Shown piece by piece: positions 36,900 to 51,040 of a stretch of DNA of 64,000 nucleotides (position 1 is its first letter; every line of letters begins with the position of its first letter). Origin of the DNA: Syngnathus acus (lineage: Eukaryota > Chordata > Actinopteri > Syngnathiformes > Syngnathidae); assembly GCF_901709675.1 (NCBI RefSeq), contig NC_051102.1, forward strand, positions 8,591,412-8,655,411, in the 5' to 3' direction. A program made the translations under genes and the position numbers. Under the pieces are notes generated by a model. It was not told the DNA's origin. It searched no databases and worked only from the letters and a program-made list of their open reading frames with translations.

Positions 36900-39800
36900 A
36901 AAATCTCACGGAAGAATAGCAAAACAAAATGTCACAAACGCAATTAGGTTAATTATGTCCGTCGAGCTTCAAGTGCAAGAACATTACATGTACCTGTCAC
37001 AATAAGTCACTGAAGTAGATGAACATGACTTGTAGGCAATCCATCATCTTCAGACCAAATAAGCAAAATTGCACAATTTCCCACGGCACTCCTGATCTCT
37101 TACGTGTGCCCGTCGCAGCTTTATTCTGTACAGTAAATATATTTTTACTCTCCAGTAGTGTCAATTTGATCAGCCATTCAATCTCAGTTTTGATCTCTTC
37201 AAGGCTGTATAGTCTTTTTATAGAAAATAAACACTTTACAACACTCTCCAAAAACTTCCGCACACTTGCCACTCCTTTTTTTTTTTAACAGTATAGTTTT
37301 GCTTATTGCGAATGCATTTTTTCTGTCCAACTTTAGCGCAAGGTCCTGTCGACAGGTGCAAAGTCATAAAAACTCATCCCCAATGACTTGATGACCATCA
37401 GCCATTAAACTAATCACTCACTGTGATGTCAGCATTTTTGAAAAAGCTATTTTGGTGTAATTTAATTGAGGCTTTGAAACTTGGAAGGACTTGAATTATG
37501 GAAACGCCTGTAACTTGACTCTACAAACACTTTAATAGGTAAAGCCACAAAGTAAGTAGCTGTTTTGAGTAAGCACATCATTTACAAATGCAAAAATACT
37601 TTTAGACAATTATCAATGTGCAGTCAGGTCTATGTTGAGTGAAGCACAACTTGGAGTTAGGCAAGTTGGAGCAGCATTTACAGTGAAGCCAGCGCTTCTG
37701 CTCAACACTCCGAACTTTAAACACTAGATATCCGGCCTGCAAGACGACCGATGTCAGCACTGACTCACAAGAAGCCTCACAAACATAAGCTGTCCCCAGA
37801 TGTACTCTGGCTGCTTAAGGATGCAACTTCCAACAAAGAATAGCAATTATTATTGTTTTTTTTAGGCTACCAAAGCAACAACAACAACAAAAATGCATTA
37901 GTTTGCTTGTCGTGTAAAAAAAAACAAAAATAAAAACGAGATTGATACTGCCATCTACTGTAGTGGATGTGCAATTACAGTTTACTTCAGTTCAGCCCAA
38001 AAAATATCACATTTAAAAGTACTATTTGACAGCTAATCGAAAGAATGGGAAACCTTCAGATTGCACCCATAAGTAATTGCTGTTTATTTTTACTTTTTTT
38101 AAATGTATTTCTATAGATGTGACTCATCGCAATTTAGGGAAAGCTATAAAGTGGAATTTATTTCCCTCAAAAGCAATATATAACGCAATACTAGCTTGGC
38201 AAAAGTGCCGAAGCCCCCACATAAACATTGAAATATACTTTGCACGATAGATGAAGCCAGGCTCTTTGTAATTATACAGAAAAGCATTTGAATGTCACCA
38301 AGCATTTGAGTCATGTAAACCGTTGCAGCAGATTCCACACGGCGTCTAAAAATAACCCCGTAAAGATGGCCGCCTACGTACGTGTGCGGCGCAGTTTGCA
38401 TAAGTCCCGCTCGAGGGTTCTGCCTGTGTACACAAACAAAAGCTCAGTGCGTGTGAGGCGGCCGTTAGTCGGCGGGGGTCAGGATGATTTCCAGATGATT
38501 AGGCCTCTCAAAGCATAAACAGTAGCCTCGGCATCCACAATGCCTTCTCGGGATCAAATTCAAAACACAATTTGATGGTAATTTGAAAAGCTCCTTGTAA
38601 CTATGTATTTCTCATCGGCCTTTAATGCCGACTTTGCACAAACGTGTCATCATGAGACAGCTTGAAATGTAGTTGGGCTCAACTTTTTCCAATCGCCGTC
38701 TCCAAACGTGCACTCGCACATACTGTACACAAACGCATTAGATGAAATGCTCCGGATTCAGTTCGAGCAAATTTTCCAAGCTCAGCGGTCGCACCATCCC
38801 TGTAATATTCTGCCATCTATTCCGAGACCAACGAGTTGAGAAACTGGCCCGTGCTCGCTTCGGGATTGGGGACTTTTTTTATTTCGGTCTTTGACGTACT
38901 TGTACTGACCAATAGATAAGACAAAAATTAAATAAAGGGTTCTTAAAACTATGTGCTAGAGATAAAAAAAAAAACAAGGGAGGGTTTGGAATCTGTAAAA
39001 AAAAAAAAAAATCATCTGCACTGTAGGCGTGTCGTAAACTGTCAGGGACAAACTGCGGAGCCACAAAACTTTTAACATCTTAATAACAGAGAGAAAAGAG
39101 ATTAACATCTTAATCAGACAATCTAAGGCACGACAAAAAACAAAATGGAGACCCACCCAAATGAGGATTCGCAACTATTTCACTCAAAGCTTCCGAATGC
39201 GTCAAATTTTAAATGCTTCTCGGCAACCTTTGCACCTAAGCTGCAACTTTTTTTTTTTTTTAAAGCAGCTTTCCTATATTGTCACAATGGTTGATTTGAA
39301 AGGTTTGTATGGAATTTGGATTTTGACAATCCCGCAAATGAATGTTTTGTTCCAGATGAGTCAACGCGGCAGTTGTGTATTCAAAATAATCTGCCAGCCA
39401 TATCTGCAAGGACAATGGTTGCGTGAGGCCATGCTTGGCTGCCCCTCGCATGCTTACCCAAGGCGTGCGTCGCTCCAAAGGCGACATAAGGGTGCTCGAC
39501 GACGTTGCTCGAGGGCACCGGCGCTGAACAACTATCGTCATTTCCAATCATAGCAGTTGTTCAAGAACAGATGCTGCATGACGGTTTTATTTGATCTCCT
39601 TGTATTTTGATTTGACAAAGTCATTCATATATATGAGAATGACATTTAGGGAGCTCAAAAGAGGACGATTATGAAAATGATTAAAAAGTAACTTGGGGGG
39701 AAGCGGTGAACATTTAAAAAAAAAAAAAAAATTAATTACTGACATTTTTCAACCATACCCTACCTGATCCTACACACCTGAATGTCTGCTGTATGATTTC

Positions 39801-42800
39801 TAATCAGGTCTATTTTTTTGTTTTTAGGTTTCTAATCACCTTTTTATTTACATAGTCAAGCAGCAATAATGAGTTCAGCTTAAAAAAAGAAACTAACGTC
39901 AAAGCTGTCAGCAGCGCGCTTAACCTTTCCCCAAAAAAGCATGCTCGACTTGTTTTGCACGCCTTTGGGCATCTTATGAGAACTAATGGAAAATATTACA
40001 AGTTTTACTCATGGTGTCTCCCCCCCACACACACACGCACACACAAACACACCTTCAGTTGTGATCGTGCAGAGCTAATGTTATGATACTCCGTCTCCAG
40101 GGTTTGGAAAGCTTCTTCTCAACTAATTATGATGCAAGGGGTGGAATAAAAGACTATTGTAGAACTGATGACAAAAGAGGAATACCCTTAGGGGAGGAAG
40201 TTATTTATGAAATGTTTGCTTAGCTCTCAGCGCCCGCACAGGTTTAACAACGCGCACATCTCCAACGTGTTGGATGATAATCACAGGGCAGACACAGTCT
40301 TGTCATAAAGATTTCATGTAGCACGTCCCTCTAGATTCAAAAGTGTGTGTTTGCTTGCCGTTCCTTGTTACCGTAGTTACCGGCGCTTTCTTTCATGATT
40401 GAATCGTCGTGTAAACACTCCAGGGCCAAATCAAATGTGTTAAAGAACTGAGCGGCAACTATTTTGGTGTGCTTTGGTCCTTGATTAAAACGTCTTTGCT
40501 GGGAATCGTAGCGTAACATGGGAGACTTGAGTCGAAATTAATTTGGGATTCCAACCTACAGTACATCTCCATTGAAATCCTTTGTGCTTAAATCAATGCA
40601 ATGTCTGTTTCTTATTTCTTGCTCTCTGGCACATTCCATAAACATCTCGTTGGTGGTCTGCGAGTGAGTGAGTGTGCGCGTTTGAAGGAGGGGAGGGGGG
40701 GGGGGGAACGGAGAAAGCCAAGCTATTGATGGCAAAAACGCTGGCTGCGGCCCAACTCAATCTGACAGCTCAGCTCAATGATATTTATTTCCAAGCCACG
40801 TGCTTCCAATCCCGATTCCCTCTTGCAGGTGGACCACGATGCCGAGAAGCAGCAGTATAGCTCTGGCGGGTGCCCATCACAATGTGTACGCATTTAAAGT
40901 AGGACGAATGCTACTTCCTTGTACTCAAAGCACATCATAAGAGGTTTTTAGGTAATCAGACTGACATTCAGAAACCATAGACATTACTGTCTACATACCT
41001 CTGTGAAATTAGGAACACTGCCAGGGCTACACTGTTAAAAAAAATAACTTGCAGGTTTTGGGGGCCCTAAAACAGTAACTTGGGAAAAACTTCAAAAGCT
41101 GAATTCCCGACATTTATGGCAACAGTGTTAGCGCAAAAAAAAGCTAGCAATTTGTTTTGATTCACTAAATATTCAATAAAAGGCACAAGCACTCCATAAA
41201 CTTAATATCTTAACTTCATTTACAAACGTAATATTGCCATTTGAACAGACCAGGCCTTCTAACAGAATGAATAATTCAAATAGAAAAAGAGCTTCATCAT
41301 TTTCTAATAACTGCCAATTAATACTAGTGACCAAAATTGCCTTCGTCTCGTTCATAATAGCTGAAAGTGCATTTTCGGTCACGTCGCGCAGACGATACGT
41401 CCGCGCCGGCGCCATTTAATGGAATGCCACCCGTCCAGATGTCACTCAGGAGCATTCATTTGTGTAATAGGCCCCGACAGACAGACAGAGACAAACAAGT
41501 GTCAGAGTTCATCTTTGTAGCATGTGTCAGAATCACCCACAGGGCTTTCCCACCCCATGTTAAGCTATCAACAAAGTCTACATGTCACACAGAATGTTAA
41601 TAGGCGTCGTGATAACTGCTCTCGACGCTAAGGTGAAGGATGCACTACAATTTTAGACATCAGAAATATCCTGAAAAGAAAGACTCATAAAAGCTATGCG
41701 TTCAAGAAACACATGGGGGGGGGGGGGGACCCCCCTCGCATATCGCCGTGTGTGGCACATCTACAACAAGCGGAATGTCAACTGCACTTGAAATGTGATC
41801 CTCATCTCTCGGAAGTCGTCACTTTTGGAGATCTGAGGGAGATTTACTCGCTCGCAGTCAAGTTGTAAAAGTCATTCTCATAATGGTATTTCTTCGCAGG
41901 CGTCGATGCCTTCGGGGCGTAGCAACCGCGAGTTGTTTTTGCGCCGGGTTGGCGTCGAGCGTTTGCATAATCGAGGGCTAACCTGGCCCGTGCGGTGTTA
42001 AAGAGTTCAGAGGCTTGCGAGAACACATTCACACAAACAGCCAGCAGCCGTTCTGTGCCAGTTAAGGTGCGTGAGAGACCGGGCCCCACCCCGTTTCATG
42101 ACTCACTCCTCATCTAACCAGTGACATCTGATAAAGGCGCATTAAACAGTTGTCTATATAAACATTCCTGATTATTAGAGGTGAACACGAGAGGTTGTGT
42201 ACGAGCCAAGTCGATGTGTGATTCATGTGGGGGAGGAAGGCTGCGACGCCATGACAGAATTTCATAAGCTGATACACAACCGGTCTACAGACAGGTCCGA
42301 AAGAATTTGTTGGGGGGCAATGCTGGGCGATCTCAGATTTGTTTAGATTAGGAAACATATAATCTTAAAGCCGGAAATGGAAGAAATATTCTTAGCGGTC
42401 ACGCCAGTGTAAACATGTCGGATGAAAAGAACAAAGAAGTACCTAATGGCAACTTCAAATAAATATGATTCATTATTGTTGCAAGGAGGGTGAATATGTT
42501 CAGAACTGTTTATTCCATCGATTAATTCAAGAATTGCATAACATTTGATTTTGCATTCAAATGTATTGCAATTTGTTTTTCACACTGTATTGACCAATAA
42601 TTGGTGTTTTTATTTTGATTTATTCTTTTAAAAATAATATTTTATTTTGTATTAAAATGTATTGAAAATGTTTCCACAATTACTGTATTGACCAATGATT
42701 AGTGTTTTTATTTATTTTATTTTATAATAATGTTTAGTTTCTCGAAGCTTCATTTTGCTTCGACGGGTTGACAATGAATGCTATAATCAAATCCTTTTGG

Positions 42801-45800
42801 GCCAGTCAAGGCAAAATAAACACTAAACTGGTCCCGAGTAAATACTAATCTGTGAGAATGTAAGGTCAGCGCGCACGCGGTGACTCACTGGCGGCCTGTT
42901 GTTGTTGAACAGGGAAGTTCAGGTTAGACACTTTGCATGCGGCAAATACTTTTCTCAGAAAATTGGGCGCGGGACTACATGCGAAAGGATGTTTTCGTTT
43001 CGACACCTAATGTTTGGCGACTTGTGAGGAGGGTGGGTATTAGCTTAGCAAAGACAGCTCATGGCAATTTGGAATCAACCGTGTGGATGGATGAATGGCT
43101 CTTCTATTCATAGGGACACATTTATTTAGATTAAAAGCCTGATCACAATAAAACTTTATGCGCACACCTCATTTGGAATATTCTGACCCGATACCAAGCA
43201 CATTCCCTTCAAAATGTTATTTTGAATGAGTTTGGAAATCCGATCAGCGTGCATGAGAACACTCAAAATGTCAGAATAAACCGTTTTTACCGCGCGTCTG
43301 AGGACAGAATACGCATTTCTGTTATTCCGGGTAGAGAGTAAAAGCGGAGCGAGAAAATCACACGTTCTGATGTATTAGTTTCTTTTTTTTCCCGAACTGT
43401 CTCGAGATTTTAGTTTGGATTTCCTATTGTTATTATCAAGACTTTGAAACTTCCAATGTAATCAATGAAATTGTGCTTTAGCAACGTTTATGTAAATGCT
43501 GGCACCAAAGTGAGATGTGGGAACTTGAAGAACTTAGTAAAAAACAAAACAAAAAAAGAAAACACAATAGACGACCAAAGTCAAAGAGTCTGAAAGCATG
43601 AAAGCATTTCCCGTCCATTGACCTATTGTCAGTCCGAGCTTGCCATGGTGTGGAATGAGATGAAAACAAGCCCTTTGTAATCGGATCCTCGTCCAGCATC
43701 AAACAATCTCGACCAAGAAAAAAAAAAAAAAACACGCAAGGTAAAAGGGCACAAAAATAGTCAAACACAATGCCCTCGTAACCGCAGGGAAACAAGTCTG
43801 ATACATGTCCGCTATTGAATTTTGCCACACCTTTATTTTGCAATTAATGTTACAATTATCTGGCGGCGAAAACCAAAGGTCGGTGGTTTTAAAAAAAATG
43901 ATCAAATATCTTCCACTGTACAGAAATGTTGATGGCTTTAACAGTACATGAAAGAAAGGAGAATTAACACAGTCTCTCAAGTTACAAGGCAGTGTGTGGG
44001 AATGACGTTTGGAGTAAATCTGATTCCTCGTAGGACAGGTGCAGACTGCTTCACAAGAGCCATTTTGCACACTTTGGAGGTGTGATGTCATTATTTCAAG
44101 CTTTCTCCCTCTTGTGTCATTTAAACTGAAGCATTCAGAACAAATGGGACCAGATGACTAACAAAAATAAGAGTAACCAAAATATTTAAGCCCTTGTGAA
44201 CATAATGGAAGGGAGGTGCATTGGGTGAACAAAAAACAAACAAACGAGAAAACAAGACGAGCAGTTCATTAAGTGTGCCTTACAGGCATGAAGAATGGCG
44301 CTTTGGAAGCTTTCACGTGTGACATCGTACACTTGGCGTGACATCTTTATCGCACGCGATGTGACTAAACAAACAAAGGCAAAAGAAATGTGCATCTTCT
44401 ACTAGGAGGGCGGGGGCCTTTTTTTTTTTTTCTCCACTTATCTTGCTGGAAAACATCTTTGTGAACGTTGTCATAACTATTTTTTATTTTAAATATTGAC
44501 TTGGGAAAGTTGTATGCTACTGCGCCTTTCTTTTCAATAACATTCAAAAAGTATTTATTGTCTGAAATAATTTTTTATTACGTCCACTATTGAGTGCAAT
44601 AATTTTGTTACTTTGTTACTGCTTTGGGATCGACTACGATACATTCCAATTTGGGTTACGTCACCGTCATAGGAACGGATCTTTGTGGCAAACCTAGGAC
44701 CGCCACACTCTGTTTTTTATTTTTAGTAACATGAAGTTGTAATTGTATATTATCTTTCCTTCTGTGGAAACTAATGACTACTATACCTGAGCTGCAAATT
44801 ATGTTTTATTACTGGGGGGTTTTTTCCCCCCCCCCAATGGCTCCGCAACCAAACACATGCATCTTAGCAACCATAGCATGCAATGCTAAATTTTGTTTTA
44901 CAAGTTGTATGAGGTGTAAGATTGTAATCTTATCTGGTAAAAAAAAAAATTGAAATATTTTGAACAAAGTGTGCTTGTGGGCTGTTAAGTGAAGGTTGAA
45001 GCCCTGTACGGCAAACATCGGAGGAGAGGCAACAATCCAAACAAGACGGGATGCCACAATGTTTGAATGCTTACCTAATAAGCCAAGTGACAAGATGCAA
45101 AGCAGAGACGCAAGTAGTTGGAGCGGTAAACAGTAATGACTAATGTCTCAAGGTAGCACAATTCTCCACCTCGGCTGAGTCCCATCTGGCACGCAATGTG
45201 GGCTAAGGAACATAAACAGGCATGTGTCTGGCTCCACCCGAGGCCAAAACGCAAAACCTTTCTGATGCAACTTGGAAATTAAGATGATTCGCCGCAAGGT
45301 TGATTTTATATCGCAAGATGGTAGATGAAAAAAAATACGGAATTCAAGCAAAAACCTGGCCTTGTACTTTCGGAAGGGGTGTTCACAACTAGTTACACAT
45401 TTAAATGAAAAGAAGCTTAGAGTATTTTGTGTGTTTAATATTTTAGGGCTGCTATGTCCTCGTGAAAAAAAATCTGTGTGCAAAAATGACACCTGATACT
45501 CGTGTCATACTTCCTACTGCATTGAAAGCAATTAGTATCACTATTCTACAAAAATGTCAAACATTACACCGAATACTGCTTTTTGCCGCAAGTCAATGTA
45601 CGAAAACCACCTTTAGGGACAAGTGAGAAAGTGAGTCAGCTCCCAATCGACAGACTTGCTGACTAGTTGCTCGGAAGTCCCCGTGATTACCAGTATCACC
45701 AGTATCACCGCATTAAGTCAAGCAACTAGCTTGCTGGGAATTCCAAGCCACTTCTGATAAAGTGTTCACAAATGCTCGAATCTTTATTGAGCATTCCATC

Positions 45801-46416
45801 GTCTCAGCAAGCCGCAATAGCCGCTGATAAAGCGGATCATTAGCTAATGAGCCATCATTTCTTCCCTCTTTATTTTTGCTAGTCGCACACAGTCTTGTAT
45901 TAGAAAGTTGAATGGGTCTTTCTTTGGACTTGGTGTGCAAAATGTGTGCGTCTCGTCAGCTGTTTTCACAGCTGAGCACGGCGGAGAGGCCTTTCTGCAC
46001 CTCTTGACAGATGCTTTGGAACAAGTCAGGCTACGCTCGTCCTCACCTACAGGGCCCTCTCCAGGACTTGGCCGTTACTATGACAACCGCTCCCCAATAG
46101 CTTTAATCAAAGTGGGCACTATTATGAAAGAGAAAAAGGTGGAAGCAATAAGGGGGCGAAAGCGGGAAGTCAACGTGATTGCACAGAGAAAAAAAAATCA
46201 TAAAGGTACTCCAAATAACACCAATTTTTAGGAAGACATTATTTACATGAATCTTGAAGGTAAACACGCAGCCATACATTCACACTGCACCTACCCGCAT
46301 TTTATTAGTTATTGTATCTTTGTATAAATGAATAGCTTATTGAAATTTTACTCAATGACTTCTAAAAGTGCTTATCTAAACTTCACCCCGAATGCCTGCA
46401 TAACAGCTAACTGCAC
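36900..46416. other. Gene-poor stretch upstream of foxq1
   Basis: No gene supported. It contains poly-A/T runs (39,001; 39,717-39,731; 43,719-43,733), CA tracts (40,027-40,052), poly-G runs (40,689-40,706; 41,716-41,727) and mostly unique AT-rich DNA. It probably belongs to the foxq1/foxf2/foxc1 regulatory domain, by position only. Confidence 0.5.
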
Positions 46417-46431
46417 GACGCCCCCTACTGG
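46417..46431 (-). promoter_or_regulatory. CTCF-like motif, minus orientation
   Basis: The minus strand reads CCAGTAGGGGGCGTC, close to the CTCF consensus. It points away from the next plus-oriented motif at 50,486. Confidence 0.5.
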
Positions 46432-46556
46432 ACAACATGTCCTGAGGTCTGCTAAGTGAAATGCATGTAGTAATTTAAAAAAAAAAAATAAAAAAAAAAT
46501 CAGTTCGATACAACATATTGTTCAAATTTGGTGTCAATATAAAAACTACATCTCTA

Positions 46557-46688
46557 CACTGTAAAAAATGTTGCTTGCTTTTTTGGGCTAACTAACAATT
46601 GTTGCATAAGCATCCTTAATTTAGATACGTTTTAAGTTGTTCCAATTTAAATGACTGAAATAAGTTTTTTTTTTTTTTTTTTACAGTG
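46557..46688. mobile_element. 132-bp MITE-like element with CACTGTAAAAAA termini
   Basis: It begins CACTGTAAAAAA and ends TTTTTTACAGTG, a 12-bp perfect terminal inverted repeat, with a palindrome-like AAGTTGTTCCAATTTAA inside. No clear target duplication remains. Similar termini occur in small fish DNA elements; superfamily not determined. Confidence 0.6.
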
Positions 46689-49600
46689 TGGTCTTGAGGA
46701 ATGCATTTTGTAAAACATCTTAGAAATGCCATTTCAAATTTAGACTATTACGGTCTAGACGATTCATTGTATGAACCAAAACACTCGTAAAACTAAAGAC
46801 TGTTTGTGTATGTGTGTGTGTAATCCATACGGTAAGAACATGTCAGCTCATGACTAATCTTTATGATCACACAGCACAAGAACACCCACTAGCCAGCTAC
46901 ACCAAGATGGTGACGGTGCTGATGTTCCGCAAATCGTTTAATCCGGCGGCGGGGTGTTTCCCTGTCGTACTAGTCGCTGGTGTGTTGTGTTAACCGGGGT
47001 TGTTCAAACGTGTACGCCGCAGTTGAAATGCATTCCCTCGCATAAAAGCAGGACAGAACACTCTAAAGCTCCTTTAATGGAAGGTCAATATTGCTTTGCA
47101 GTTTTCATTTTCACACTTCACGTGGTGCACTTAAGACGGCCTGTGGTCGCTAACACCCGGGTGTTCTTGAATTTGCTCTGAATTGTGAACACAAGCTAGG
47201 TGAGGCCTCCGCTTATTTCAGATACAAGCTATTGCTTGAGTGCGTGATTCGCACATCTCAATTTTGGATTAAAATTATTGTTTTAGTTTTTGTATTTATA
47301 CCAACAACTCTGGATAATCACAACAGTCTACAAATTTGGGGTATTTGGTACATAGAGATGCAACAAAATGTACAAGACAAATGAAGTACCTAATCCTATG
47401 AAAATAGTAATTTTTTCAGGATAACTATTATTATATATATGTGTTTATATATTTTTGAAAGAAATGAACTTGAGTTATGCTGGGTTTTTTTGGGGGTTTT
47501 TTACAGAAAAACAAAACCTTCCAAGAATCAACCTAATTTTTCTAAACACAAATTTAATGCTAAATTTTTAAATCTACCCAAGTCAAAATTTATTAACAAA
47601 AAAGTACTACCGAGAATATAACATGATGATGATTGAATACTTTTTCTGAATTTTTGAGGGGGAAAAACAAAACCTTGACAAGCTGATTTTTTTTCTAATG
47701 AGAAAAACTACATCCTTATAAGATTAAGTCAGAATTTTTTAATAATAGTCTGCCTATTTTTTTCAGTTAAAAAAGGTAGAATCAGATGCTGTAATCCTTT
47801 TGCCTTCTTACTCGCGCCACTTCTGAGCTAATTCACCTCTGCAAAAGTCAGCTAGCTTAAAACGCCACGAGAACACAAGACATCGTCAACTCATCACGGT
47901 GCGCCGCCATGATTACACAAAAGCTGCGAGCAATGACACGCATCTTGAGTAGGACCATGAAATAAATTCTATTTAAGAGACAGTCCGCACAGTTCAACCA
48001 AGTCTGACAAAATGTGTAGTTAGCGTGCGTGTTTGTGTTTACAGCTCAGAGCGGAGGAATCTCCCGAGTCCTTCTGTTTATCCTGCTCGGTTCCTGCACG
48101 GCTGTGCGGGACACAGCGAGTCAATTCAACGTAAACAACGGCAAAAGGCGGGGGGAGTTGAACCAAAGGAATATCGGTACTGCTTCTATTCGGGATGACT
48201 CGGCAGCACATGTCCGCCGCAACCTCTGCACTCGGTGAAACCATTCGAATTGCAGCCAATGTCCTTGGAGCCACATTTGGAGTAAAAGTGACTCTTAACT
48301 CGCCGTCTCTCCAGAGCAATTACGCTAAGTTGTGTGTTTATGCTCGCTAATAGGCCCCTAGATGGGCCCGAGCGGTGAGCGACGGCCGCCGCGGCTTCCC
48401 GTCGAGCGCAGATCCAGTAGTACCGTATCAGGTGGACCTCGCTGTACTATCAAAGCGCAATCTCCTTGGAGACGACCTCTTATCACAACAAGGACGCTGA
48501 CCCTGCCTGGCAGCTGCTCCTGGGTGGTCTGGAGGCAAAGCCATACAAGAACGCTGCCTGGCTCGACTGAGAAAAACAGGCGAAGACAGCGCAAAGGCGG
48601 ACAGATTGGGTCGATAAAGATTGGCTTTTGCAAAAAAAAAAAAGTGGGATTAAAGTAATTGTCCTGGGTTCAAAGAGCAGCTCGGCTAATTAGCCGTTAG
48701 CACGTCTGTCTCTGATGACATTTTCGATATGTTTTGAGGTATTTGCAAGTGTCCCTGACCCGGAGCCTTTTAGAGAAAATGGCTAGAAATGGGCGCGGGG
48801 GTGTGGCCTGTCCGCGTCTAGCACGTTTCCTGCTTTCCACACCAGCTCTAATTGGAAATACGGGTGGCCTTGTTTATTTGCATGGTTGAAATGCGGCGAG
48901 GTTGTATTTATATTTTCATGGCGCGTTCTCAGCAGTGCCGCATTACATAGCCTTCCCTTGAGAGGACTGTGGGAGAGGAGCCCGTTGGGCGAGGGGTTGC
49001 ACGAGGGAAGGGGTTGCATGAGGTCTTATTTCCTTTGCTTGGTCTTAACATTCAACTTGTGTCTTGAAAACAATAAACAGCGTCATAAGACACATTTTAA
49101 GCGACGCAAATATGCTTTCAATGACTGTCCCGCTGAGTAAGATCAATCCAACTATTGCTTGACTTTCACAAAGCAAGCTAGCGAGACCCTCTCGCATGAA
49201 GGTCCCATAAGTAGGCGCAGATAAAACTGATCTTAAGATGAGCCGTGTCAGAGCGGTGGCGGGGAGTGTTTATCCATTTCCACTGAAACCCCTTGAGTGC
49301 CGGAAGGCCGGGCTTTCTACTCAAGCTGCGGCCACAGAGATCCCGGGCCCGACTCGGGATAAAGTAAACACACACACATATACACACACGAATGCGCTCC
49401 TGCAAGGGCTCTCCCCGTCCTCCCCTCTGCCCGTCAGCTGGAGACCACACACTCAGACCACACAGAGTCTGAGAACAGGCCTAGTCAGTCTCACGCAACC
49501 TGGCGGCGGAACCGTCACTCGCCGTCTCTTTCGTCACCGCCCGCACTGATCACGTGACACGCCAAACAAAGTATGGCTGTGTCTGGAATTTGTGTGTGTG

Positions 49601-50485
49601 TGTGGGGGGGGGCATTTAATAAATCAACTCCACTGATCTTAATTGATTGAGGGAATTTGATACCATAAACGTCACGTATAATTTATATTGCTGATTGTAT
49701 ACAGGCTATTAAAAGTAGTCTCATAATTGAAGCCAAGAGTTCCCCAAGGGATCTTTTTATCTCTAAGCTCTAAACCCAAATGAACCATAGCGGTCCCTGC
49801 TGGTCATATATTTTACTGCAGTAACCTAGGCAGGTCATGAATTAAAAAAAAATTAAAAAAAGAATTCCACTTTTCCAGATTTATTTAACTCTCGAGTGCG
49901 ACCTCAGCATTTAGTTTAAGAATTTTAAAATCGTCCCGTCTCATTTTGATTCAAAAACTTGCGCTCTATTCTGCACGATACAATTTTTTCCTTATCAAGC
50001 AGCTTTCCACTATTTATTTGAGCACGTCGACTCAGCAAAAGACACCTGAGTGACGAGCGGTGTCGGTGAGTGCCAGAAAGTACATAAAGCGGCAAATGAG
50101 GTCAACGGCCCCCTAACCGCGGGGTCAACAAGCAGGATCAGAGTCGGCGAAGGTTAAGTAAAACTGTCATCAAATTACGGGCGGGGGGCTCGCTAATACC
50201 CCACTTGAAAAACATGCTTAGGCCTTGAGTCTGGTGTAAGGTTACCAAAGGTATGTTAAAGTAAGCACAAGCAGTTTGAGTAAAATACATGTACAAGGTT
50301 AGCACAACTCACTTTAAAACAATATCATAAAAATGAGAAGGGCTGTAGACACGCTAGGAAAGAGCAAGCTTAAAAAACCCCAAATTAAATCGACCAAATT
50401 TATATAAACTCATTTACAACACGTTCTTGCTGTACACACGTTTTCAATACATGAGGCGATAAAATACTGCAATTGTCATTTCTAC
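46689..50485. other. Intergenic, no gene supported
   Basis: Unique sequence with poly-T/A tracts, a TG/G run at 49,591-49,611 and a GC-rich patch at 48,360-48,420. No domain-bearing ORF or exon chain seen. Confidence 0.5.
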
Positions 50486-50500
50486 CCAGTAGAGGGCGCT
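50486..50500 (+). promoter_or_regulatory. CTCF-like motif, plus orientation
   Basis: CCAGTAGAGGGCGCT, a near-consensus CTCF core on the plus strand, about 1.4 kb upstream of the ripk1 ATG. Confidence 0.6.
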
Positions 50501-50864
50501 GTTGTAAAGTCATCACTTCAAGTAATACATTTTGGAGGTACGTTTGACAAGTTCCTCGTCCATTTTAGACATTTTAAACTGCACTAAAAACGACACGAGT
50601 AAAGCTGAAATCAAATAACGAGTCGTTTTTTTGTCTTCAATTTTTCATAACCGCTTCTAAACAAATTCCAAAAGAGACATGGACGCTTGCCCTGGTAGAG
50701 AGCAACTCAAGTAAGCTTGCTGCACCTTCATCAACAGAAATTATACAGTATATGCACTTCCAGCAAATTGCACACGCAGTTGGGAAGAAATTTGGCCGCA
50801 CGCAAAAATAAACCTTGAATGTCAAATACAGCTGAGCATGGAGAAAAAATGAATGCAACCTTAC

Positions 50865-51040
50865 CTGGATATTTTTTGAAGAGACGTCATTGCTCCACCA
50901 TCCAGTCCAGAGAAGAAAAATCCCACGAAGCTCTCGTTTTGCTTTTCTCATTGTGCGCAATAAACTTGGCAAACAAATCGAAATCCGTTAACTCCATAGC
51001 ACGCGGCCGCCGTTAAACTGGTTGCTAAGTAAGTTAGCAT
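50865..51040 (-). other. Candidate first exon of a transcript divergent from ripk1
   Basis: On the minus strand, a GC-rich block with GGGGCGGGGC near 51,070 is followed by an ATG at 50,997. That ATG opens 36 codons starting MELTDFDLFAKFIAHNEKSK, then a TGA at 50,887-50,889. A strong donor CCAG|GTAAGG lies at 50,865/50,864. A second frame starting at the ATG at 50,951 (MRKAKRELRG) stays open through the donor. I cannot identify the protein. It could be a non-coding transcript with an upstream ORF, or chance. Confidence 0.25.
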
